NCBI GenBank assembly: GCA_043808035.1
Contig: JAZDFH010000060.1
Span: 1-8,175 of the forward strand
Length of the DNA: 8,175 nt
Direction of reading: 5' to 3'
DNA from: JAZDFH01 sp043808035
Lineage (GTDB): Bacteria > Patescibacteriota > Minisyncoccia > UBA6257 > Colwellbacteraceae
Position numbers and translations under genes: made by a program. Shown in pieces: positions 1-6,089 of this stretch (positions are counted from its first letter, which is position 1; every line of letters begins with the position of its first letter). The notes beneath the pieces are model-generated. The model ran no database searches, was not told where the DNA came from, and was given only the letters and a program-made list of their open reading frames with translations.

Positions 1-231
1 CATGTTGATATTTATGATCAGATGACATTTTATGGTTCATTAAATCAACCTGGTAACTTGCATGTATGGTGTAAAGCTTTTGGTATTGAAACTTCTGAAA
101 CGGCCGAGGTTGATGATATTCATCAGGCATTTGAAAAAAAACAATACGATGATATCGCTCGTCGAACTGCGGCAAATCTTTTGGCTATCAGTGCACTTTA
201 TGAGCGGTGGAATACATCTTTGAGGTTTTAA
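1..231 (+). CDS. 3'-5' exonuclease, PolB-exonuclease-like (RNase H fold), C-terminal fragment
   Basis: The frame is open from base 1 and ends at TAA 229-231, so only the last 76 residues are present and the true start lies outside the window. The segment HVDIYDQMTFYGS, then LHVWCKAFGIET, a short helical stretch and LYERW, matches the end of predicted 3'-5' exonucleases related to the proofreading domain of family B DNA polymerases, which use DEDD-type two-metal catalysis. In relatives as I remember them, the last catalytic motif reads IARYNxxD. Here it reads DIARRTAAN, so the expected Tyr is Arg and the expected Asp is Asn. If that alignment is right, motif III is lost and the protein may be inactive or have another role. 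The first Met in the window (22) is internal. A transposase relic on the opposite strand overlaps the stop by 4 bp. The family call is fairly sure; the motif-loss call is tentative. Confidence 0.72.
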   Translation, partial: HVDIYDQMTFYGSLNQPGNLHVWCKAFGIETSETAEVDDIHQAFEKKQYDDIARRTAANLLAISALYERWNTSLRF

Positions 232-416
232 GTTTGGTAGTGGCTTCCTTGTTTTCTGTTTCGATCAGCAGTATCAGGACGTTTCCGACATTCTGTTAAT
301 CCACATTGAACACATTTCCATCGTTGTGCCCTGGCTGCTGTCATACCCCATCAGATCATTGATTTTTTACACTGTTCGCACCTCTTTTTTGAATGGTTAT
401 TGAAGTTAACTTTCAT
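228..416 (-). pseudogene. Decayed N-terminus of a zinc-ribbon transposase (IS1249/IS256-like)
   Basis: Reading the minus strand from ATG 416-414 gives a 63-codon frame ending at TAA 230-228, interrupted by an in-frame TGA at codon 22. It contains CEQC (residues 13-16) and CVQC (35-38), separated by WGMTAARAQRWK and followed by TECRKRPDT. A CxxC, then a Gly-Thr/Ala segment, then QRW(K/R)CxxC, then a basic tail is the zinc ribbon found at the N-terminus of several transposases, including IS1249-type proteins. The catalytic domain is absent: homology runs out where the exonuclease gene ends. The TGA sits where relatives have a basic residue (CGA to TGA is one change), so it looks like ordinary decay and not recoding. 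The exact IS family is uncertain; the zinc ribbon itself is clear. Confidence 0.55.
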
Positions 417-429
417 AATTGAAACAAAT

Positions 430-472
430 ATACTCTCCAAAACCCAGGCATAGCTTGGGTTTTGGAGAGTAT
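430..472. repeat. 17-bp perfect inverted repeat forming a near-continuous hairpin
   Basis: Arm 430-446 (ATACTCTCCAAAACCCA) is exactly complementary to arm 456-472. Three more pairs (447·455 wobble, 448-454, 449-453) extend the stem to 20 bp around a 3-nt ATA loop. No T tract follows on the plus strand. On the minus strand a moderately T-rich stretch (ATATTTGTTTC) follows and leads to the relic transposase start at 416. It could be an outside-in transcription block at the end of an insertion sequence, a subterminal repeat of that IS, or a terminator for the convergent flanking genes. The structure is certain; the role is not. Confidence 0.7.
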
Positions 473-595
473 GTCCACCAACACAAATTATTATTTAACC
501 CAAAAATATTCTCCGATACAATACTTGGCATTATACGAACATAGTCGAAATAATATATCTTCTGACTGCAATACTACCTGCGGTTATACAATGTA

Positions 596-624
596 TTGAA
601 ATTATTTATATTTTCATGTATCCT
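596..624 (+). promoter_or_regulatory. Probable sigma70-type promoter of typA
   Basis: TTGAAA (596-601) and TATCCT (619-624) are separated by exactly 17 bp. The predicted transcription start is near 631, which puts the stem-loop at 633-655 at the very 5' end of the typA mRNA. No other pair of boxes between 473 and 671 fits as well. The rest of 473-595 shows nothing recognisable. Confidence 0.5.
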
Positions 625-632
625 ACATTAGT

Positions 633-659
633 CAGACCGCTTCTAAGGCGGGCTGTTTT
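633..659 (+). promoter_or_regulatory. Stem-loop plus T tract in the typA 5' leader (attenuator-like)
   Basis: CAGACCGC (633-640) pairs with GCGGGCTG (648-655) through seven Watson-Crick pairs and one A/G mismatch, around a 7-nt loop, followed by TTTTATT. This has the form of an intrinsic terminator but ends only 12-16 nt before the typA ATG. It could be a premature terminator, a stabilising 5' hairpin, or the terminator of a transcript arriving from upstream. No Shine-Dalgarno sequence lies between it and the ATG. Confidence 0.5.
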
Positions 660-671
660 ATTCAAAAAACA

Positions 672-2456
672 ATGGAAATTCGAAATATAGCAATTATTGC
701 CCATGTTGATCATGGGAAAACAACACTCACCGATGCGATTATGCGGCAGACGGGTATGTTTGAGGAGGGGATGAGTATGGATACTAATGCGCTTGAGAAA
801 GAGCGTGGTATTACGATCTATTCAAAGAATACGGCAGTTATATACAAAGGAACGAAGATAAATATTGTCGACACGCCGGGTCATGCGGATTTTGGTTCAG
901 AAGTTGAACGTGTTTTGCGTTCGATTGATTCGGTATTGCTCATTGTTGATGCACAAGAAGGACCGATGCCTCAAACGCGTTTTGTCCTCAAAAAGTCATT
1001 AGAACTCGGACTTAAACCAATCGTCGTTTTGAATAAAATTGACAAGCCTGCAGCGGACCCTAAGTTGGCGGAAGAACAAGTGTTTGAATTGTTTATGGAC
1101 TTAGGCGCAAATGATGAGCAGCTCAATTTTACTACAGTATATGCAATTGGACGAGAAGGTATCGCGAAACGGAAACTCGATGATATGTCAGTTGATTTGC
1201 AACCGTTACTTGATACAATCCTTGAAAAAGTTGATCCTGTGAAAGCAATGACTGATATACCTTTCAGGTCACAATCATTTAATCTTGCGTATGATAATTT
1301 TTTAGGCAGAATGGCGATAACACGTATTTATGATGGGAAAATTCATGTTAATGATGCTGTATTTGTGAAGAATATAAAAGGAGAGACACGAAAAGGAAGA
1401 ATAACTAAACTGTTTACTTTTAAAGGGGTTTCAAGAGAAGATGTCTTGGAAGCATGTGCAGGAGATATAGCTATGATAGCTGGATTGCCTGATATATTTA
1501 TTGGGGAAACAATTACAACGAATGAGAATGCTGAAATCCTTCCTGCCATTAAAGTCGATGAACCTACTATCAGTGTAAATTTTTTGGTCAATAATTCTCC
1601 ATTTGCAGGGAAGGAAGGAAAATTTGTTACAGGGAGACAGATAAAAGAACGATTGGAACGAGAATTGGAAGTAAATGTAGGGTTACATATTGATTTTAGT
1701 AGTGGTGACGCCTTTAAAGTTTTTGGTAGAGGAGAATTACATATAGCAATTCTTTTAGAAAATATGAGACGAGAAGGGTATGAATTGCAGGTTTCACAAC
1801 CAACCATTATTATCAAGGAAGAGGATGGGAAAACTTTTGAACCGTTCGAAGAAGTAACGTTGGACATTCCAAGTATATATCAAGGTGTCATCATGGAGAA
1901 GTTAGGTCAACGGAGAGGGACATTGCTTGATATGAAACAAAAAGGAGATATGATCCGATTGGTTTTTGATATACCGACTCGTGGTCTTTTGGGATATCGT
2001 GGTCAATTTATCATCGACACAAAAGGAGAAGGCGTTATTGCAAGTCGAGTAGTTGGGTTTAAAGAATATACAGGAGAGATACAGCGACGTGTAGTTGGTT
2101 CAATGGTTTCAATGGTGAGTGGCAAAGCGCTTAGTTTTGCTCTTAATAATTTGCAGGATAGAGGGAGGTTGTATATTGGACCGAATGTAGAAGTTTACGA
2201 AGGAATGGTAATAGGAAATACATCGAAAGGAATAGAGATGTCAGTTAATCCGATTAAAGGAAAGCACTTAACCAATATGCGTGCCGCTCGAGCTGATGAG
2301 AATATTCAACTTGTCCCACCGCAACCACTTACTATTGAGTCAGGTCTCGAAATTATGTCTGAAGATGAGTATTTAGAAGTGACTCCAATAAGTGTCCGTC
2401 TGAGAAAACAATATCTTTCAGAGGGGGAACGTGTTAAGTCGAACAGGAAAAAGTAG
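672..2456 (+). CDS. typA: Translational GTPase TypA/BipA
   Basis: This is a ribosome-associated GTPase of the EF-G/LepA superfamily. In the family it acts on the 50S subunit, supporting assembly and growth under cold or other stress. The 594 residues are close to the usual 600-615. The G domain shows G1 AHVDHGKTT (10-18), ERGITI (44-49), G3 DTPGH (67-71) and G4 NKID (121-124). The G5 region is YAIGREG (157-163), where relatives usually have a Ser-Ala pair. A beta-barrel domain II follows (about 197-290), then domain III with FGRGELHIAILLENMRREG (351-369), then the domain V-like part from about 390 with PTRGLLGYRGQF (435-446). The TypA-specific C-terminal domain contains NPIKGKHLTNMRAARAD (526-542) and ends in a TPISVRLRK tail. 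The ATG at 672 matches the family N-terminus (RNIAIIAHVDHGKTT), although no ribosome binding site precedes it. It ends in tandem TAG TAG codons. A strong Shine-Dalgarno for the next gene follows within 25 nt, suggesting an operon. Confidence 0.96.
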   Translation: MEIRNIAIIAHVDHGKTTLTDAIMRQTGMFEEGMSMDTNALEKERGITIYSKNTAVIYKGTKINIVDTPGHADFGSEVERVLRSIDSVLLIVDAQEGPMPQTRFVLKKSLELGLKPIVVLNKIDKPAADPKLAEEQVFELFMDLGANDEQLNFTTVYAIGREGIAKRKLDDMSVDLQPLLDTILEKVDPVKAMTDIPFRSQSFNLAYDNFLGRMAITRIYDGKIHVNDAVFVKNIKGETRKGRITKLFTFKGVSREDVLEACAGDIAMIAGLPDIFIGETITTNENAEILPAIKVDEPTISVNFLVNNSPFAGKEGKFVTGRQIKERLERELEVNVGLHIDFSSGDAFKVFGRGELHIAILLENMRREGYELQVSQPTIIIKEEDGKTFEPFEEVTLDIPSIYQGVIMEKLGQRRGTLLDMKQKGDMIRLVFDIPTRGLLGYRGQFIIDTKGEGVIASRVVGFKEYTGEIQRRVVGSMVSMVSGKALSFALNNLQDRGRLYIGPNVEVYEGMVIGNTSKGIEMSVNPIKGKHLTNMRAARADENIQLVPPQPLTIESGLEIMSEDEYLEVTPISVRLRKQYLSEGERVKSNRKK

Positions 2457-2474
2457 TAGTTAATAATTCTCCAC

Positions 2475-2511
2475 AGGAGGGATAAATATTTTTTGTGTTT
2501 TTTGGTATAAT
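2475..2511 (+). promoter_or_regulatory. Competing start signals: Shine-Dalgarno and TATAAT box
   Basis: AGGAGGG (2475-2481) lies 13 nt before GTG 2495, a rather long spacing for a Shine-Dalgarno. A perfect TATAAT (2506-2511) lies 7 nt before ATG 2519, the distance at which transcription would begin at or next to the A of that ATG. The same DNA may therefore serve as a ribosome binding site for the typA read-through mRNA and as the -10 box of a separate leaderless transcript. No convincing -35 box is visible. Confidence 0.4.
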
Positions 2512-2881
2512 TTATATAATGAATACCAATGAAAATATTGTAATTAAAGAAAAAGAGATTTTACGGTTTGTTATTGCTGCAGAAGTTACTGATGAAGAAG
2601 GGCAGCGTTTATATCAATCATGCATCTCGTGTCTTGATTCAAGTGCAAATGCAAACGGGCTAGTATTGATCGATACATCAAATGCGGATGAATTTTCATT
2701 AGAGGCTAGGAAGCTATGGATTGATTGTTTAAATCATCCCAATATTAAAAAAGCTGCAATTTTTGGCGGCAAAATTTTTGTGAGAACATTGGTGGAAGAT
2801 ATTGTAAATTCTTTAGGGAAAGATTCTGTCAGAGCATTTAAAACCGAGGAAGAAGCACTTAACTGGTTGCGTGCGGACTAA
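2495..2881 (+). CDS. SpoIIAA-like (STAS/SEC14-type) small protein
   Basis: A 128-residue soluble protein with no signal peptide or membrane segment. The order beta (ILRFVIAAEVTDEEG), helix, beta (GLVLIDTSNAD), helix with LEARKLWIDCL, beta (KKAAIFGG), helix, and a C-terminal FKTEEEALNWLRAD is characteristic of the SpoIIAA-like alpha/beta family; the phrase (E/D)EEAL.WL near the end is its hallmark. No ligand or partner can be read from the sequence. Members elsewhere are linked to anti-sigma-antagonist-like or lipid-binding folds without a firm general function. GTG 2495 is chosen because a seven-base AGGAGGG lies upstream. ATG 2519, removing MFFGIIYI, is a serious alternative given the TATAAT just before it. 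It sits 38 nt downstream of typA in the same direction, probably co-transcribed. Confidence 0.72.
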   Translation: MFFGIIYIMNTNENIVIKEKEILRFVIAAEVTDEEGQRLYQSCISCLDSSANANGLVLIDTSNADEFSLEARKLWIDCLNHPNIKKAAIFGGKIFVRTLVEDIVNSLGKDSVRAFKTEEEALNWLRAD

Positions 2882-3003
2882 CTTACGTAAGTATTTAATC
2901 CTAGTTTAAGGCGATGGAGTCTGTACACATTAGTGGTGGCATAGTCACTATTAACATGTAGCCCGTTAATTATATCCTTGTATATCTAAGATCAATAATA
3001 TAA

Positions 3004-3156
3004 TGCACATCAGAGATTTATACAGTCTTTTTTTATTGCCATTTTTGCGGTAGATTTGTATTAAACTTTAGGTGGGGAGAAAACAAACACTGCTATAGTC
3101 AAAATAGGTGCAAAGAGTATGGCTATAAGAAGCGATATAGCGTATTATCCATATGA
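3004..3156 (+). pseudogene. Possible decayed zinc-ribbon (IS1-like transposase N-terminus)
   Basis: A frame with no start codon, open from 3004 to TGA 3154-3156, reads YCHFCGRF, a spacer, then SQNRCKEYGYKKRYS. A CxxC, about 20 residues, then Q(R/N)xRCKE(C)GY is the pattern of the zinc ribbon that opens IS1-type transposases. The fourth Cys is replaced by Tyr, one base away from Cys. Nothing recognisable follows. The match is short and by eye only; chance similarity in AT-rich DNA is a real possibility. Confidence 0.2.
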
Positions 3157-3205
3157 TTATAATTCCACTAATATAACAGATTTACTGGCAATCCAATTCA
3201 CAATG

Positions 3206-3235
3206 TTGTTATGTGTAAATTTTATGTAATAAAAT
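3206..3235 (+). promoter_or_regulatory. Candidate promoter of a micro-transcription unit
   Basis: TTGTTA (3206-3211) and TAAAAT (3230-3235) are 18 bp apart, scoring 4/6 and 5/6 against the sigma70 consensus. The predicted start is near 3242, a few bases before ATG 3246. In AT-rich DNA such pairs also arise by chance; the terminator downstream is what makes this one worth listing. Confidence 0.35.
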
Positions 3236-3245
3236 GTACGAGTAA

Positions 3246-3326
3246 ATGAATTTCTACGCAAAAGGGCAAAGACTGAAGCGAAAGTTAATCGCTAAAAAAA
3301 TAATTATAACTGCGAGAAATGAATAA
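3246..3326 (+). CDS. Possible 26-residue basic peptide (or an sRNA at this place)
   Basis: ATG 3246 to TAA 3324-3326 encodes a short, strongly basic peptide (MNFYAKGQRLKRKLIAKK, then IIITARNE) with eight Lys/Arg and a hydrophobic III patch. I do not recognise it. There is no Shine-Dalgarno, but the start lies about 4 nt behind the predicted transcription start, as for other genes here. An intrinsic terminator begins 9 nt after the stop. Within the ORF, AGCGA/TCGCT can form a small stem-loop, so the roughly 125-nt transcript could equally be a non-coding RNA. The ORF may be fortuitous. Confidence 0.25.
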   Translation: MNFYAKGQRLKRKLIAKKIIITARNE

Positions 3327-3334
3327 GAAGAATC

Positions 3335-3367
3335 AAAGTCCTGGAGAAACCGGGATTTTGTTTTTTT
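3335..3367 (+). terminator. Strong intrinsic terminator, possibly bidirectional
   Basis: AAAGTCCTGG (3335-3344) pairs with CCGGGATTTT (3350-3359), a 10-bp stem with two G·T pairs, around AGAAA, followed by GTTTTTTT. On the plus strand this is a textbook rho-independent terminator. On the minus strand the same stem begins 20 nt after the pyrophosphatase stop and is followed by a partly T-rich CTTTGATTCTTCTT, so it may also serve the convergent gene. No plus-strand gene lies close upstream except the 26-codon ORF. Confidence 0.75.
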
Positions 3368-3379
3368 AATTAAGCCGAT

Positions 3380-3931
3380 TTATTTAACGAATTTTTTCTT
3401 ATATTCTTCCAATGAGGTTTTTATCAATGTATATGCTTCATCAGGCCCTAGGAATTCACCAACTTTTACCGTATCTTTTCCTGTCTGGGGGATTTTATAC
3501 ATTTCCATAAACGACTTCATGTCTTTTCTTTCGTACGGTGTAAGATCTTTTATGTGTTGTACATGCTCGTATCGTGGATCTTTTGCATTGACACAGATTA
3601 TTTTATGGTCAACTTCACCGTTATCGATCATTTCCATCATCCCAACGACGCGCCCTTTCACAAGAACGCCGGGGAAAATCGGTGCTGAACTGAAAACGAC
3701 TGCATCGAGCGGGTCTTCATCACCACTGTTCCATGTATTTGGAACATCACAGTAATTTACAGGATAGAATGTCGGGCCATAAAGTACGCGATCGAGCTCA
3801 AGAACACCGAGTTCTTTATTATATTCGTATTTGTTGACATCTCCTTTTGTTATTTCGACGATAAGATTGAGAATTTCGGGCGCTTTATCTTGTTCGATAG
3901 TGTGAAAATGTGAATTAATATATTTATCCAT
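3380..3931 (-). CDS. ppa: Inorganic pyrophosphatase (family I)
   Basis: This soluble, Mg-dependent cytoplasmic enzyme hydrolyses pyrophosphate to two phosphates, pulling biosynthetic reactions forward. Counting from ATG 3931, the 183 residues fit the usual 170-185. Active-site residues can be placed by comparison with E. coli Ppa: E26, K34, E36 in VEITKGDVNKYEY, R48, Y60 in FYPVNY, the signature GDEDPLDAVV with D71, D73 and D76, D108 and K110 in VDHKIICV, and Y145-K146. The signature has Glu where many relatives have Gly (DGDP). A longer frame starts at ATG 3961, but that codon lies inside the TATAAT box at 3965-3960 and would add ten residues not expected for the family, so the start at 3931 is preferred. 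The Shine-Dalgarno is weak at best. The gene has its own likely promoter and converges on the plus-strand genes. Confidence 0.93.
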   Translation of the reverse strand: MDKYINSHFHTIEQDKAPEILNLIVEITKGDVNKYEYNKELGVLELDRVLYGPTFYPVNYCDVPNTWNSGDEDPLDAVVFSSAPIFPGVLVKGRVVGMMEMIDNGEVDHKIICVNAKDPRYEHVQHIKDLTPYERKDMKSFMEMYKIPQTGKDTVKVGEFLGPDEAYTLIKTSLEEYKKKFVK

Positions 3932-3959
3932 ATTATAGTTTTTTATTTTACTCGCAAAC

Positions 3960-3989
3960 ATTATAAACCAATTAAGGAATGATATACAA
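3960..3989 (-). promoter_or_regulatory. Probable promoter of ppa
   Basis: On the minus strand, TTGTAT (3989-3984) and a perfect TATAAT (3965-3960) are 18 bp apart. The predicted start is near 3953, giving a leader of about 22 nt to ATG 3931. This also argues against translation from ATG 3961. No terminator is visible between the pilin stop (4030) and this promoter, so read-through from the pilin gene is possible. Confidence 0.45.
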
Positions 3990-4029
3990 ATTATTTAGTT
4001 TTTAGCGGCAAATGGAGAGTGTTGGTAAA

Positions 4030-6006
4030 TTATCTACTGATACTGATTTCTTCGCCAAGTTCAGTGCTGCACGCGTAAATAACGATTCTTCCACCTGAAT
4101 CTTTTTTGATTGCATAGTATGTCCGTTCAGCGTTGCCATCTTTTGGGTCGTAAGGGATATCTACTATGTAATCCGAAACCAGTGACGGAGTAAGATCAAT
4201 ACATGCACTTGCATTTGCTTCACTTGTCTTGTAATAATTAAATTCATTCAGTTCCCAGTAAAATCCTGTATTGATAGATGTTGCGTAAAATCTGATACGA
4301 GCCTGACTTACCGTACCTTCCGTAAAGTTTTGTTCAACCCATTGTTTATCAGAAAACGGTCCTTCGTATACATGAGTCCATAAGTCGTCTTTATAAACGT
4401 CGACATCAATCGTACTGACTTCTGCGCCTCCACGTGCATAAAATTGAATATGATCAGCAAACATTGGTAAATGGTCGAAGTAAAGAAATTCGCTCCATTG
4501 CGGATCGCCTATATTATGATAACTCCGTGCATATGTAATAGTGTTATCATCATATGCTTGCGTTTCATTCTCCCATTTTCCTGCAGGGTCATCAAACCCT
4601 GTGGGAAGAACCCACCCGGTACCGACTGCTTTCGTGGTAAAAGAATTATCTTGACAGTCGGCAGTACCCGCACTATTACGTACTTGCCCGTGAAAATGAT
4701 ACGGGGTGTCGGTCGCAAGATCTGAAATCACTTCATTAAAGCTGTCACTTGTCTGTTTGCTTCCTGTCCATGCAGTATCAGTTCCATAGCCGGTCGTTGT
4801 TCCATATTGGAAACGATATTGTACCGGTTCACCACCATCATCAAGGACAAGTCCATGGAGTATTGCCGCATTTTCTTGGATAGCGGTCGCATTTTGTGTG
4901 TTACATGTCGGCAGCGTAACAACAGGAACTGTTTGGTAAAATTGAAATTCATATAACCAATACCAAAAACCACCAACTTTATAGTTATAACGAAATCGTG
5001 CTTGTGTTACCGTTCCTTTCGGGAAGGTTAGTTCAACCCATTGGCAATTCCATGTCGATTCATCACCACCCTGAAATACATCGGTCCATGCGCCATCGAG
5101 ATATACATCAATGTCGACATAATTGATATCAGAATTGAGATAATCAGCATTAACTCTGATACGGTCAGAAGTTATTGGATTTGTGAGTGTAAAAACGATG
5201 AACTGTCCTAATCCGGCCGAACCGTACGTGTTTGTGGCATACGTTCCTGTATTATTGTCATACGCAAGAGTTTCGGTAGTCCATTGGCTTCCTGGATCCT
5301 GGTATCCTATAGGGAGAACCCAACCTGACGCAGGCGGATCCATCCAGGATAGTTCCGTTTGGTTTGATATATTGTGAAGATTTGTTGCGGTAATAGTCGT
5401 AGTATAATATATTGGCTCTGTGTCGTGGACGCGCCATGTTGTTTCCCATGTCCCCTCGAATTTTGTGCCTTCTATGAGTGAGAGATCAATGGTGTCAATA
5501 TTCCCCATATTTGCATTCACTGATGATATACCTGAAGCATCGGTGATATGTGCGGTAATGCGCATAATGTCTCCAGGAACTACTTTGATCGGATCAATAG
5601 TTGCTGACACAAATTGTGGCGTTGTGAGTTCCTCAGGAACCGGTGGCGCCGCTATTGCAAATATTTTTTGTTTTACTATTTGTGCTGCGTATTGGAATAA
5701 AGTTTGCTCGTTTTGTACAAAATGTTGACCGCATCCGATATCACAGCCTGAGTCAGCAGTCCCGATGACCCTCAATGTTGTGTCTACTCCGGGAGGAGTG
5801 GCACCATGGTGTCTGATAGTATACTGATATACGGCGTCTGATATTACTTTAATATCAGTTTGTCTGTTAGCGTTATTCATTTCTGCAAATTGCTTCGCAG
5901 GATTAATAGCAATAATGGTAATGCCTGCCAAAATGGAAATAGCGGCAATTACGAGTAAAACTTCAAGTAAAGTAAATCCTTTTAACTTTGTTTCTCGTAA
6001 TGACAT
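4030..6006 (-). CDS. Prepilin with large adhesin-like insert (Ig-like, discoidin-like, FN3 domains)
   Basis: A 658-residue secreted, membrane-anchored protein with a type IV prepilin leader. MSLRETKLKG is followed by FTLLEVLLVI, with cleavage expected after G10, Glu at mature position 5, and a hydrophobic helix at about 11-34. INPAKQFAEMNNANRQTD and a region ending in SGCDIGCG (87-93) resemble the N-terminal half of a small pilin. The last 58 residues (CIDLTPSLVSDYI, IPYDPK, RTYYAIKK, GRIVIYAC) resemble the C-terminal half of the same kind of pilin. Between them lie about 500 extra residues: a helical linker (97-120), an Ig-like segment (about 132-222), two related units starting GWVLP (228-359 and 464-594) that look like discoidin/galactose-binding-like jelly rolls, and an FN3-like domain (about 361-460). 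C602 and C646 could close a pilin-type disulfide loop. It has no Shine-Dalgarno; TATAAT ends 9 nt before the ATG. A role as a minor adhesive pilin is inferred; no pilus assembly genes are in the window. Confidence 0.85.
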   Translation of the reverse strand: MSLRETKLKGFTLLEVLLVIAAISILAGITIIAINPAKQFAEMNNANRQTDIKVISDAVYQYTIRHHGATPPGVDTTLRVIGTADSGCDIGCGQHFVQNEQTLFQYAAQIVKQKIFAIAAPPVPEELTTPQFVSATIDPIKVVPGDIMRITAHITDASGISSVNANMGNIDTIDLSLIEGTKFEGTWETTWRVHDTEPIYYTTTITATNLHNISNQTELSWMDPPASGWVLPIGYQDPGSQWTTETLAYDNNTGTYATNTYGSAGLGQFIVFTLTNPITSDRIRVNADYLNSDINYVDIDVYLDGAWTDVFQGGDESTWNCQWVELTFPKGTVTQARFRYNYKVGGFWYWLYEFQFYQTVPVVTLPTCNTQNATAIQENAAILHGLVLDDGGEPVQYRFQYGTTTGYGTDTAWTGSKQTSDSFNEVISDLATDTPYHFHGQVRNSAGTADCQDNSFTTKAVGTGWVLPTGFDDPAGKWENETQAYDDNTITYARSYHNIGDPQWSEFLYFDHLPMFADHIQFYARGGAEVSTIDVDVYKDDLWTHVYEGPFSDKQWVEQNFTEGTVSQARIRFYATSINTGFYWELNEFNYYKTSEANASACIDLTPSLVSDYIVDIPYDPKDGNAERTYYAIKKDSGGRIVIYACSTELGEEISISR

Positions 6007-6015
6007 AAGAGTAGT

Positions 6016-6021
6016 ATTATA
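6016..6021 (-). promoter_or_regulatory. TATAAT box just upstream of the prepilin start
   Basis: On the minus strand, a perfect TATAAT (6021-6016) ends 9 nt before ATG 6006. Transcription would begin about 3 nt before the start codon, giving a nearly leaderless mRNA. No -35 box at 16-18 bp is convincing, and ACTACTCTT between the box and the ATG contains no ribosome binding site. Confidence 0.4.
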
Positions 6022-6089
6022 AATCGATTATTTTTGAATTTTGGAATGATACTTATTGTTTACATTTTACTATGAAAAATAGTGAAGTC

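Larger units (their letters stand above)
2882..3245. other. Intergenic stretch without a conventional gene
   Basis: No convincing ORF is present on either strand. It begins with a perfect 12-bp palindrome ACTTACGTAAGT (2881-2892) that overlaps the preceding stop codon. A weak stem-loop follows (TAGTG 2931-2935 with CACTA 2946-2950, flanked by TACA/TGTA). An isolated TATAAT lies at 2999-3004, only 15 bp after TTGTAT (2978-2983). The remainder is AT-rich and holds the doubtful decayed frame listed separately and, at its right end, a promoter candidate. Confidence 0.5.

Noticed and set aside
348..353. In-frame TGA as evidence for a reassigned code (Gly in Absconditabacteria/Gracilibacteria)
   Set aside because: All intact genes here are complete without any TGA sense codon, and the position in the transposase relic is usually a basic residue, not Gly.
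552..565. ATATATCTTCTGAC shared with the leuA terminator arm (6110-6123)
   Set aside because: It is a 14-nt AT-rich match with no paired arm nearby; chance or an old duplication cannot be told apart.
1343..1867. Long open frame on the minus strand inside typA (174 codons)
   Set aside because: It lies wholly antisense to the well-conserved typA, has no recognisable domain and a Ser/Asn-rich composition typical of a shadow frame.
2881..2892. 12-bp perfect palindrome ACTTACGTAAGT as an operator
   Set aside because: It overlaps a stop codon, has no promoter beside it, and no second copy was seen in the window.
2911..2960. GGCGATGGAGTC resembling the start of a fluoride riboswitch
   Set aside because: The following TCGCC/AACCGC elements and the distal UGAUGxCUCC part are missing, and no fluoride-related gene lies downstream on this strand; ppa is on the opposite strand.
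3932..3937. TATAAT immediately before the ppa ATG at 3931 as a leaderless promoter
   Set aside because: With no spacing to the ATG, transcription would start inside the coding sequence; the box at 3965-3960 fits better.
3941..3961. Longer pyrophosphatase starting at ATG 3961
   Set aside because: That ATG is part of the TATAAT box of the likely ppa promoter, and the extra ten residues precede the normal family N-terminus.
5420..5728. Plus-strand open frames inside the prepilin gene (also near 4471-4725 and 5183-5377)
   Set aside because: They are antisense to a long coherent protein with clear domains and have no ribosome binding site or family resemblance.
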